Shown: positions 1 through 11,147 of the stretch, piece by piece
Layout of the letters: each line of letters opens with the position of its first letter
Numbering within the stretch: the stretch's first letter is position 1
Source of the DNA: Tetragonia tetragonoides
Lineage: Eukaryota > Streptophyta > Magnoliopsida > Caryophyllales > Aizoaceae
Assembly: GCA_038025085.1 (NCBI GenBank)
Contig: CM076145.1
Location: 12,187,000-12,250,999 of the forward strand
Direction: 5' to 3'
Length of the DNA stretch: 64,000 nt
Notes under the pieces: generated by a model
What the model saw: the letters and a program-made list of their open reading frames with translations, nothing else
What the model was told of the DNA's origin: nothing
Database searches by the model: none
Position numbers and translations under genes: made by a program

Positions 1-1682
1 ATCGTAAGAGCTGTTAAAACGCGTAAATGCATTCAAAAGCTTGAGTTTAAGCTTGTTTGTACTTGTAAACATCCTAGGTGTAGTTTCACACTCAAATGAA
101 TGCAAACAAATTATTTGGATGTTTTCTCTTAATATACAACACAAAAGAACTCAACTCTCTTTCACCCTGCTCGTTTAAGCTTTTAAAACGCGTAAATGCA
201 TTCAAAAGCTTGAGTTGAAGCTTGTTTGTACTTTAAAACAATCTTTATGTAGTTTCATACTCAAATGAATCCACAAAAAGTATTTGGATCATTACATGTA
301 AACATCGTTGGTGTAGTTTCTCACACAAATGAATGCATACAAAGCAACCAAAAGCTTTGTTTGCTTTCATTTGAGTGAGAAACTTAACCAAGGATGTTTA
401 CAAGTACAAACAAGCTTCAACTCAAACTTTTGAATGCATTTACGCGTTTTAAAAGCTCATACAACTAGGGCGAAAGAGATTGAGTTCTTTTGTGTTGTAT
501 ATTAAGAGAACGCACACAAATGCTTTGTTTGCATTCATTTGAGTGAGAAACTACACCAAGGATGTTTACAAGTACAAACAAGCTTTAACTCCACCTTTTT
601 AATGCATTTACGCGTTTTAACAGCTCTTACATCTAGGGTGAAAGAGATTGAGTTCTTTTGTGTTGTATATTAAGAGAAATCACACAAATTCTTTGTTTGC
701 ATTAATTTGAGTGAGAAACTACACCAAGGATGTTTACAAGTACAAACAAGCTTCAACTGAAGCTTTTTATTGCATTTAAGCATTTTAACAGCTCTTACGA
801 CTAGGGTGAAAGAGATTGAGTATTAAGAGAAAGCACACAAATGCTTTGTTTGCATTCATTTGATTGTGAAACTACACCAAGGATGTCTACAAGTACATAC
901 AAGCTTCAACTCAAGCTTTTGAATGCATTTACGCGTTTTAAAAGCTCATATGACTAGGGTGAAAAAGATTGAGTTTTTTTGTGTTGTATTTTAAGAGAAA
1001 GCACCCAAATCCTTTGTTTGCATTCATTTGAGTGAGAAACTACACCTAGGATGCAAATGAATGCAAGCAAAGCTTTTGGGTGCTTTCTCTGAAAATACAA
1101 CACAAAAGAAGTCAATCTCTTTCACCCTAGTCGTATGAGGTTTTAAAACGCGTATATGCATTCAAAAGCTTAAGTTGAAGCTTGTTGGTACTTGTAAACA
1201 TTCTTGGTGTAGTTTCTCCCTCAAATGAATACAAACAAAGCATTTGGGTGCTTTCTCTTAATATACAACACAAAAGAACTCAATCTCTTTCACCCTAGAT
1301 GTAAGAGCTGTTAAAACGCGTAAATGCATTCAAAAGGTGGAGTTAAAGCATGTTTGTACTTGTAAACATCCTTGGTGTAGTTTCTCAGTCAAATGAATGC
1401 TAACAAAGTATTTGGATGCTTTCTCTTTTTATACCACACAAAAGAACTCAATCTTTTTCACCCTAGTCATATGAGCTTTTAAAACGCGTAAATGCATTCA
1501 AAAGGTGGAGTTAAAGCTTGTTTGTACTTGTAAACATCCTTGATGTAGTTTCTCACTCAAATGAATGCAAACAAAGCATTTGTGTGCTTTCTCTTAATAT
1601 ACAACACAAAAGAACTCAATCTCTTTCACCCTAGTCGTAAGAGCTGTTAAAATGCTTTTGAATGCATTTACGCGTTTTAAAA
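1..1682. repeat. Satellite blocks: forward, reverse, forward
   Basis: Forward monomers run from 1 to about 350, reverse monomers from about 351 to 1053, then forward monomers to about 1651. A short reverse scrap (about 1652-1682, CTTTTGAATGCATTTACGCG) ends the block. The switch near 350 falls at AAAAGCTTTG, a site readable on either strand. At about 1053 a reverse monomer ending CACCTAGGATG is joined directly to forward CAAATGAATGCAAGC. Confidence 0.9.
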
Positions 1683-1738
1683 CTCAAACCCGTAAAAAGC
1701 CTTTTGTAAATCCATTACACCAATCCTAGTACTTATCA
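1683..1738. other. Non-satellite patch 1
   Basis: About 56 bp that do not match the monomer on either strand (CCCGTAAAAAGCCTTTTGTA and following). It is flanked by a reverse scrap on the left and a forward monomer start AACTCAATCTC on the right. The same patch recurs at about 51121-51176. Origin not recognised. Confidence 0.7.
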
Positions 1739-2062
1739 GAAACTCAATCTCTTTTCGCCCAGTCGTAAGAGCTGTTAAAACGCGTAAATGCATTCAAAAG
1801 CTTGAGTTGAAACTTGTTTGAACTTGTAAACATCCTTGGTGTAGTTTCTCACTCAAATTAATGCAAAGAAAGCATTTGGGTGCTGTCTCTTAATATACAA
1901 CACAAAAGACCTCAACTCTTTCACCCTAGTCGTAACAGCAGTTAAAACGCGTAAATACATTCAAAATTTTGAGTTGAAGCTTGTTTGTACTTGTAAACAT
2001 CCTTGGTGTAATTTCTCACTCAAATAAATGCAAACAAAGCATTTGGGTGCTTTCTCTTAATA
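1739..2062 (+). repeat. Forward satellite block
   Basis: About two forward monomers, entered in mid-monomer at AACTCAATCTC and left in mid-monomer after CTTTCTCTTAATAT. Two TAACAGCAGTTAAAA-type variants distinguish this block and are shared with the A' copy. Confidence 0.88.
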
Positions 2063-2253
2063 TCACCCATTTTTAAATGAATGCTTTGAAAACACAAAGA
2101 GGAAATATGTGTTCAAACGTGATATTTGGATTCTTTTGATTAATATTCATGTGAGTGAGATGCATGTTTTATTATTGGTTATTGAACGAAAATTATGTTA
2201 GTAATTGTTCAATTGGATATAGCTCGAAATTGCTATTTTGTATCATGTTAGTA
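2063..2253. other. Non-satellite patch 2, about 190 bp, AT-rich
   Basis: Starts at CACCCATTTTTAAATG and ends before CCCTAGATGTAAG. Only one short part (ATATTTGGATTCTTTTGATT) resembles the monomer stretch TATTTGGATGCTTTCTCTTA, so it could be a very diverged monomer or foreign DNA. An open frame of 67 codons crosses it, begins inside it and ends in satellite; I do not regard it as a gene. The copy in A' lies at about 51502-51690. Confidence 0.7.
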
Positions 2254-5140
2254 ACCCTAGATGTAAGAGCTGTTAAAACGCGTAAATTCATTCAAAAGGT
2301 GGAGTTAAAGCTTGTTTGTACTTGTAAACATCCTAGGTGTAGTTTCACACTCAAATGAATGGAAACAAAGTATTTGGATGCTTTCTCTTAATATACAACA
2401 CAAAAGAACTCAAATCTCTTTCACCCTACTCGTATAAGCTTTTAAAACGCGTAAATGCATTCAAAAGCTTGAGTTAAAGCTTGTTTGTACTTGTAAACAT
2501 CCTAGGTGCCGTTTCACACTCAAATGTATCCAAACAAAGTATTTGGATGCATTCTCTTAATATACAACGCAAAAGAAACTACACCAAGGATGTTTGCATT
2601 CATTTGAGTTAGAAACTACACCAAGGATGTTTACAAGTACAAACAAGCTTTAACTTCACCTTTTGAATGCATTTACGCGTTTTAAAAGCTCATATGACTA
2701 GGGTGAAAAAGATTGAGTTCTTTTGTGTTGTATATTAAGAGAAAGCACCCAAATGCTTTGTTTGCATTCATTTGAGTGAGAAACTTAACCAAGGATGTTT
2801 ACAAGTACAAAAAAGCTTCAACTCAAGCTTTTGCATGTATTTACGCGTTTGAACAGCTCTTACGATTAGAATGAAAAAGATTGAGGTCTTTTGTGTTGTA
2901 TATTAAGAGAAAGCACTCAAATGCTTTGTTTGCATTCATTTGAGTGAAAAACTACACCAAGGATGTTTACAAGTACAAACAAGCTTTAACTCCACCTTTT
3001 GCATGCATATACGCGTTTTAAAACCTCATACGACTAGGGTGAAAGAGATTGAGTTCATTTGTGTTGTATTTTCAGAGAAAGCACCCAAAAGCTTTGTTTG
3101 CATTCATTGGAGTGAGAAACTACACCAAGGATGTTTACAAGTACAAACAAGCTTCAACTCAAAATTTTGAATGTATTCACAATCAAATGAATGCAAATAA
3201 AGCATTTGGGTGCTTTCTCTTAATATACAACACAAAAGACCTCAATCTCTTTCACGCTAGTCGTCTGAGGTTTTAAAACGGGTAAATTCTTTCAAAAGCT
3301 TGAGTTGAAGCTTGTTTGTACTTGTAAACATCCTTGGTGTAGTTTCTCACTCCAATGAATGCAAACAAAGCTTTTGGGTGCTTTCTCTGAAAATACAACA
3401 CAAAAGAACTCAATCTCTTTCACCCCAGTCGTATGAGGTTTTAAAACGCGTATATTCATTCAAAAGCTTAAGTTGTACTTGTAAACATCTTTGGTGTAGT
3501 TTCTCACTCAAATGAATACAAAGAAAACATTTGGGTGCGTTCTCTTAATAAACAACACAAAAGAACTCAATCTCTTTCACCCTTGTCGTATGAGCTTTTA
3601 AAACGTTTAAATGCATTCAAAAGCTTGAGTTCAAGCTTGTTTGTAGTTGTAAACATCCTTGGGGTAGTTTCACACTCAAATGAATGTAAACAAAGCATTT
3701 GGATGCTTTCTCTTAATATACAACACAAAAGACCTCAATCTCTTTCACCCTAATCGTAAGAGCTGTTAAAACGCGTAAATATATTAAAAAGCTTGAGTTG
3801 AAGCTTGTTTGTACTTGTAAACATCCTTGGTTAAGTTTCTCACACAAATGAATGCAAACAAAGCATTTGGGTGCTTTCTCTTAATATACAACACAAAACA
3901 ACTCAATCTTTTTCACCCTAGTCATATGAGCTTTTAAAACGCGTAAATGCATTCAAAAGCTTGAGTTGAAGCTTGTTTGTACTTGTAAACATTCTTGGTG
4001 TAGTTTCTCACTGAAATGAATGCAAAGAAAGCTTTTGGTTGCTTTCTCTTAAAATACAACACAAAAGAACTCAATCTTTTTCACCCAAGTCATATGAGCT
4101 TTTAAAACGCGTAAATGCATTCAAAAGCTTGAGTTGAAGCTTGTTTGTACTTGGAAACATCCTAGGTGTAGTTTCACACTCAAATGAATGCAAACAAAGC
4201 ATTTGGGTGCTTTCTCTTAATATACAACACAAAAGACCTCAATCTCTTTCACCCTAGATGTAAGAGCTGTTAAAACGCGTAAATGCATTCAAAAGGTGGA
4301 GTTAAAGCTTGTTTGTACTTGTAAACATCTTTGGTGTGCATTCTCACTCAAATGAATGCAAACAAACAAGCTTTTGAATGCATTTACGCTTTGTTTGTAT
4401 TCATTGGAGTGAGAAACTACACCAAGGATGTTTACAAGTACAAACAAGCTTCAACTCAAAATTTTGAATGTATTCACAATCAAATGAATGCAAATAAAGC
4501 ATTTGGGTGCTTTCTCTTAATATACAACACAAAAGACCTCAATCTCTTTCACCCTAATCGTAAGAGCTGCCAAAACGCGTAAATACATTCAAAAGCTTGA
4601 GTTGAAGCTTGTTTGTACTTGTAAACATCCTTGGTGAAGTTTCTCACTCAAATGAATGCAAACAAAGCATTTGGGTGCTTTCTCTTAATATACAACACAA
4701 AAGAACTCAATCTCTTTCACCCTAGTCGTAAGAGCTGTTAAAACGCGTAAATACATTCAAAAGCTTGAGTTGAAGCTTGTTTGTACTTGTAAACATCCTA
4801 GGTGCAGTTTCACACTCAAATGTATCCAAACAAAGTATTTGGATGCTTTCTCTTAGTGTACAACACAAGAGAACTCAAATCTCTTTCACCCTACTCGTAT
4901 GAGCTTTTAAAACGCGTAAATGCATTGAAAAGCTTGTTTGTAAATGCATACAATTTCAGTGAGAAACTACACCAAGGATGTTTACAAGTACAAACAAGCT
5001 TTAACTCCTCCTTTTGAATGCATTTACGCATTTTAAAAACTCAAGCTTTTGCACCCTAGGATGTTTACAAATATCTTGAGTTGAAGCTTGTTTGTACTTG
5101 TAAATATCCTTGGTTAAGTTTCTCACTCAAATGAATGTTT
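2254..5140. repeat. Satellite blocks between patch 2 and the rDNA fragment
   Basis: Approximate orientation map: forward 2254-2573, reverse 2574-3178, forward 3179-4370, reverse 4371-4482, forward 4483-4940, reverse 4941-5055, forward 5056-5140. Several forward monomers belong to a subfamily with CTCAAATG, GTATTTGGATGC and an extra A in CTCAAATCTC. The short reverse pieces near 4371 and 4941 are less than one monomer long, and both begin at a palindrome-rich segment around AAGCTT. Confidence 0.88.
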
Positions 5141-5167
5141 ACCCCATCCGCTTCCCTCCCGACAATG

Positions 5168-5212
<45 letters not shown>

Positions 5213-5514
5213 ATCGCGATACTTTTTCGCTATCGGTCTCTCGCCAGTATTTAGCCTTGGACGGAATTTACCGCCCGCTTAGGGCTGCATTCCCAAACAA
5301 CCCGACTCGGCGACATCGCCTCGTGGTGCAACAGGGTCTGGGCACGACGGGGCTCTCACCCTCTCTGGAATCCCTTTCCAGGGGACTTGGGCCCGGTCCG
5401 CCGCAGAGGACGATTATCCAGACTACAATTCGGACAGCGTGGCCGCCCGATTTTAAAGCTGGGCTCTTCCCGGTTCGCTCACCGCTACTAGGGGAATCCT
5501 TGTAAGTTTCTCTT
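5141..5514 (-). pseudogene. 25S rRNA gene fragment, copy 1
   Basis: About 370 bp of GC-rich sequence that reads on the minus strand as the 5' part of plant nuclear 25S (26S) rRNA, from just after the start region (AACTTACAAGGATTCCC, GCGAACCGGGAAGAGC) through GGGCGGTAAATTCCGTCC to GACAATGTCGGG-type sequence and GGGAGGGAAGCGGATGGGG (strand-corrected). Both ends join satellite abruptly: ATGAATGTTT on the left and CTTCAAAAGC on the right. It has no promoter, 18S, 5.8S or spacer, and some positions differ from the sequence I recall for this conserved rRNA region, so it is a captured, decaying fragment rather than a functional gene. A 131-codon plus-strand open frame across it (5110-5505) is incidental. 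Confidence 0.93.
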
Positions 5515-6815
5515 CAAAAGCTTAAATGCAATAAAAAGATTGAGTTCTTTTGTGTTGTATTTTAAGAGAAAGCACCCAAATGCTTTGTTTGCATTCATTT
5601 GAGTGTGAAACTACCCCAAGGATGTTCACAACTACAAACAAGCTTGAACTCAAGCTTTTGAATGCATTTAAGCGTTTTAAAAGCTCATACGACAAGGGTG
5701 AAAGAGATTGAGTTCTTTTGTGTTGTATATTAAGAGAACGAACCCAAATGTTTTCTTTTGAATGCATATACGCGTTTTAAAACCTCATACGACTAGGGTG
5801 AAAGAGATTGAGTTCTTTTGTGTTGTATTTTCAGAGAAAGCACCCAAAAGCTTTGTTTGCATTCATTGGAGTGAGAAACTACACCAAAGATGTTTACAAG
5901 CACAAACAAGCTTTAACTCCACCTTTTGAATGCATTTACGCATTTTAACAACTCTTACAACTAGGGTGAAAGAGATTGAGTTCTTTTGTCTTGTATATTA
6001 AGAGAAATCACCCAAATGGTTTGTTTGCACTCATTTGAGTATGAAACTACACCAAGGATGTTTACAATTACAAACAAGTTTCAACTCAAGCTTTTGAATG
6101 CATTTACGCGTTTTAACAGCTCTTACGACTAGGCGAAGAGAGATTGAGTTCTTTTATGTTGTATATTAAGAAAAAGCTCGCAAATGCTTTGTTTGCATTC
6201 ATTTGAGTGGGAAACTACACCAAGGATGTTTACAAGTACAAACAAGCTTCAACTCAAGCTTTTGAATGAATTTACGCGTTTTAAAAGCTCATATGACTAG
6301 GGTGAAAAAGCTTAAGTTCTTTTCTTTTGTATATTAAGAGAAAGCATCCAAAAGCTTTGTTTGCATTCATTGGAGTGAGAAAGTCAATCTCTTTTGTGTT
6401 TACAAGTACAAACAAGCTTCAACTCAAGCTTAAGAGAAAGAACCCAAATGCTTTGTTTGCATTCATTTGAGTGTGAAACTACCCCAAGGATGTTTACAAC
6501 TACAATCAAGCTTGAACTCAAGCTTTTGAATGCATTTAAGCATTTTAAAAGTTCATACGAAAAGGGTGAAAGAGATTGAGTTCCTTTGTGTTGTATATTA
6601 AGAGAACGCACCCAAATGTTTTCTTTGCATTCATTTGAGTGAGAAACTACACCAAAGATGTTTACAAGTACCAACAAGCTTCAACTTAAGCTTTTGAATG
6701 TATTTACGCGTTTTAACAGCTCTTACGACTAGGGTGAAAGAGATTGAGTTCTTTTCTGTTGTATATTAAGAGAAAGCACACAAATGCTTTATTTGCATTC
6801 ATTTGATTGTGAATA
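5515..6815 (-). repeat. Reverse satellite block
   Basis: Reverse monomers for about 1.3 kb after the rDNA fragment. The block starts in a degenerate piece (AATGCAATAAAAAGATTGAG). Around 6380-6430 a short patchwork reads AGTCAATCTCTTTTGTGTTT, where monomer parts are joined out of register. It ends near 6810 at GATTGTGAATACATTC, where the strand switches. Confidence 0.88.
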
Positions 6816-9800
6816 CATTCAAAATTTTGAGTTGAAGCTTGTTTGTACTTGTAAACATCCTTGGTGTAGTTTCTCACTCCAATGAATGCAAACAAAGCTT
6901 TTGGGTGCTTTCTCTGAAAATACAACACAAAAGAACTCAATCTCTTTCACCCTAGTCGTAAGAGCTGTTAAAACGCGTAAATGCATTCAAAAGGTGGAGT
7001 TAAAGCTTGTTTGTACTTGTAAACATCCTTGGTGTAGTTTCTCACTCAAATGAATGCAAACAAAGCATTTGGTTGCTTTCTCTTAATATACAACACAAAA
7101 GACCTCAATCTCTTTCACCCTAGTCATATGAGCTTTTAAAACGCGTAAATGCATTCAATAGCTTGAGTTGAAGCTTGTTTGTACTTGTAAACATTCTTGG
7201 TGTAGTTTCTCACTGAAATGAATGCAAACAAAGCTTTTGGTTGCTTTCTCTTAAAATACAACACAAAAGAACTCAATCTTTTTCACCCTAGTCATATGAG
7301 CTTTTAAAACGCGTAAATGCATTCAAAAGCTTGAGTTAAAGCTTGTTTGTACTTGTAAACATCCTTGGTGTAGTTTCTCACTCAAATGAATGCAAACAAA
7401 GCATTTGGGTTCTTTCTCTTAAAATACAACACAAAAGAACTCAATCTTTTTCACCCTAGTCATATGAGCTTTTAAAACGCGTAAATGCATTCAAAAGCTT
7501 GAGTTGAAGCTTGTTTGTACTTGTAAACATTCTTGGTGTACTTTCTCCCTCAAATGAATGCAAACAAAGCACTTGGGTGCGTTCTCTTAATATTCAACAC
7601 AAAAGAACTCAATCTCTTTCACCCTAGATGTAAGAGCCGTTAAAACGCGTAAATGCATTCAAAAGGTGGAGTTAAAGCTTGTCTTTACTTGTAAACATCC
7701 TTGGTGTAGTTTCTCACTCAAATGAATGCAAATAAAGCATTTGGGTGCTTTCTCTTAATATACAACACAAAAGACCTCAATCTCTTTCACCCTAGTCGTA
7801 TTAGGTTTTAAAACGCGTAAATGCTTTTTCAAAAGCTTGAGTTGAAGCTTGTTTGTACTTGTAAACATTCTTGGTGTAGTTTCTCACTCAAATGAATGCA
7901 AACAATGCATTTGTGTGATTTCTCTTAATATACAACAAAAAAGAACTCAATCTCTTTCACCCTAGTTGTAAGAGCTGTTAAAATGCGTAATTGCATTCAA
8001 AAGGTTGAGTTAAAGCTTGTTTGTACTTGTAAACATCCTTGGTGTAGTTTCTCCCTCAAATGAATGCAAACAAAGCATTTGGGTGCTTTCTCTTAATATA
8101 CAACACAAAAGAACTCAATCTCTTTCGCCCTAGATGTAAGAGCTGTTAAAACGCGTAAATGCATTCAAAAGGTGGAGTTAAAGCTTGTTTGTACTTGTAA
8201 AAATCCTTGGTGTAGTTTCTCACTCAAAAGAATGCAAACAAAGTATTTGGATGCATTCTCTTAATATACAACACAAAAGAACTCAAATCTCTTTCACCCT
8301 ACTCGTATGAGCTTTCAAAAAGCGTAAATGCATTCAAAAGCATGAGTTGAAGCTTGTTTGTACTTGTAAACATCCTAGATGCAGTTTCACACTCAAATGT
8401 ATCCAAACAAAGTATTTGGATGCTTTCTCTTAATGTACAACACAAAAGAACTAAAATCTCTTTCACCCTACTCGTATGAGCTTTTCAAACGCGTAAATGC
8501 ATTCAAAAGCTTGAGTTGAAGCATGTTTGTACATTTAAAACATTCCAGGTGTATTTTCATACTCAAAATTTTACGAGTACAAACACGCTTCAAGTCTTTG
8601 TGTGATTTCTCTTAATATATAACACAAAAGACCTCAATCTCTTTCACCGTAGATGTAAGAGCTGTTAAAACGCATAAATGCATTCAAAAGGTGGAGTTAA
8701 AGCTTGTTTGTACTTGTAAACATCCTTGGTGTAGTTGCTCACTCAAATGAATGCAAACAAAGCATTTGGGTGCTTTCTCTTAATATACAACACAAAAGAC
8801 CTCAATCTCTTTCACCCTAGTCATATGAGCTTTTAAAACGCGTAAATACATTCAAAAGCTTGAGTTGAAGCTTGTTGGTACTTGTAAACATCTTTGGTGT
8901 AGTTTCTCACTCAATTGAATGCAAAGAAAACATTTGGGTACGTTGTCATAATATACAACACAAAAGAACTCAATCTCTTTCACCCTTGTCGTATGAGCTT
9001 TTAAAACGCTTAAATGCATTCAAAAGCTTGAGTTCAAGCTTGTTTGTAGTTGTAAACATCCTTGGGGTAGTTTCACACTCAAATGAATGTAAACAAAGCA
9101 TTTGCGAGCTTTTTCTTAATATACAACACAAAAGAACTCAATCTCTTTTCGCCTAGCCGTAAGAGCTGTTAAAACGCGTAAATGCATTCAAAAGCTTGAG
9201 TTGAAACTTGTTTGTACTTGTAAACATCCTTGGTGTAGTTTCTCACTCAAATGAATGCAAACAAACCATTTGGGTGATTTCTCTTAATATACAACACAAA
9301 AGAACTCAATCTCTTTCACCCTAGTTTTAAGAGCTGTTAAAATGCTTAAATGCATTCAAAAGGTGTAATTAAAGCTTGTTTGTGCTTGTAAACATCCTTG
9401 GTGTAGTTTCTCTCTCAAATGAATGCAAACAAAGCATTTGGGTGCTTTCTCTTAATATACAACACAAAAGAACTCAATCTCTTTCACCCTAGTTGTAAGA
9501 GCTGTTAAAATGCGTAAATGCATTCAAAAGGTGGAGTTGAAGCTTGTTTGTATTTGTAAACATCCTTGATGTAGTTTCTCACTGAAATGAATGCAAACAG
9601 AGCATTTGGGTGCTTTCTCTTAATATACAACACAAAAGAACTCAATCTCTTTCACCCTAGATGTAAGAGCTGTTAAAACGCGTAAATGCATTCAAAAGGT
9701 TGAGTTAAAGCTTGTTTGTACTTGGAAACATCCTTGGTGTAGTTTCTCACTCAAATGAATGCAAACAAAGCATTTGGGTGCTTTCTCTTAATATACAACA

Positions 9801-10410
9801 CAAAAGACCTCAATCTCTTTCACCCTAGATGTAAGAGCTGTTGAAACGCGTAAATGCATTCAAAAGGTGGAGTTAAAGCTTGTTTGTATTTGTAAACATC
9901 TTTGGTGTAGTTTCTCACTCAAATGAATGCAAACAAAGCGTAAATGCATTCAAAAGGTAGAGTTAAAGCTTGTTTGTACTTGTAAACATCCTTGGTTTAG
10001 TTTCTCACTCAAATGAATGCAAACAAAGCATTTGGGTGCTTTCTCTTAGTATACAACACAAAAGAACTCAATCTCTCTTCGCCTAGTCGTAAGAGCTGTT
10101 AAAACACGTAAATGGATTCAAAAGCTTGAGTTGAAGCTTGTTTGTACTTGTAAACATCCTAGGTGTATTTTCACACTCAAATGAATGCAAACAAAGTTAT
10201 TGGATGGTTTCTCTAAATATACAACACAAAAGAACTCCAATCTCTTTCGCCCTACTCGTAAGAGCTTTTAAAACGCGTAAATGCATTCAAAAGCTTGAGT
10301 TGAAGCTTGTATGTACTTGTAAACATCCTTGGTGTAGTTTCACACTCAAATGAATGCAAACAAAGTAAATGGATGGTTTTGTCTTAATATACAACACAAA
10401 AGAACTCCAG
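6816..10410 (+). repeat. Forward satellite block, about 3.6 kb
   Basis: About 21 forward monomers with only one short disturbance at about 8558-8590 (AAAATTTTACGAGTACAAAC, a reverse scrap). At about 8590 a 20-bp stretch present at 24711-24730 and in A' is missing, so this copy carries a deletion. Between about 9.2 and 9.6 kb it has two monomers (336 bp) that A' lacks, and around 7.3-7.8 kb about three monomers that A' lacks. Confidence 0.9.
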
Positions 10411-10440
10411 TTTTAATTGAATTAGCAATGCTCGAATTAA
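10411..10440. other. Non-satellite patch 3
   Basis: About 30 bp (TTTTAATTGAATTAGCAATG and following) between a forward block and a reverse block. It recurs in D copy 2 at about 26552-26581. In A' the patch and the adjoining 170 bp are absent, and CTCCAGTTTT is joined straight to GAGTAGGGTG near 59025. Confidence 0.65.
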
Positions 10441-11147
10441 AAGGTCTTACGAGTAGGGTGAAAGAGATTTGAGTCTTTTGTGGTGTATATTAAAAGAAAT
10501 GATCCAAATACTTTGTTTGGATTCATTTGAGTATGAAACTACATGAAGATTGTTTTAAAGTACAAACAAGCTTCAACTCAAGCTTTTGAATGCATTTACG
10601 CGTTTTAAAAGCTTATACGAGTAGGGTGAAAGAGATTTGAGTTCTTTTGTGTTGTATATTAAGAGAAAGCATCCAAATACTTTGTTTGCATTCATTTGAG
10701 TGTGAAACTACACCTAGGATGTTTACAAGTACAAACAAGCTTAAACTCAAGCTTTTGAATGCATTTACGCGTTTTAACTGCTCTTACGATTAGGGTGAAA
10801 GAGATTGAGTTCTTTTGTGTTTTATATTAAGAGAAAGCACGCAGATGCTTTGTTTGCATTCATTTCAGTTAGAAACTACACCAAGGATGTTTACAAGAAC
10901 AAAAGACCTTCAACTCAAGCTTTTGAATGCATTTACGCGTTTTGAATGCATTTACGCGTTTTAACAGCTCTTACGACTAGGGTGAAAGAGATTGAGTTCT
11001 TTTGTATTGAAAATTAAGAATGCACCCAGATGCATTTGCATTCATTTAAGTGAGAAACTACACCAAGGACGTTTACAAGTACAAACAAGCTTCAGCTTAA
11101 GCTTTTAAATACATTTACGCGTTTTGACAGCTCTTACGACTAGGGTG
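10441..11147 (-). repeat. Reverse satellite block
   Basis: About four reverse monomers. One contains a doubled piece near 10921-10955 (TTTTGAATGCATTTACGCG twice in a row), a small tandem slip shared by 27061-27100 and, with changes, by 59322-59360. The switch to forward at about 11148 joins GGGTGAAAG to AACTCAATCTC. Confidence 0.88.

Noticed and set aside
5110..5505. 131-codon plus-strand open frame (also 54545-54940)
   Set aside because: It lies antisense over the 25S rRNA fragment; GC-rich rRNA often leaves long chance frames.
6384..6677. Open frames of 60-97 codons throughout the array, on both strands, with recurring words such as NILGVVSHSNECKQS
   Set aside because: They are the 168-bp monomer translated; 168 is divisible by 3, so frames stay open across repeats by chance. 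The same peptide recurs with every copy, and frames break wherever the monomer has an indel.
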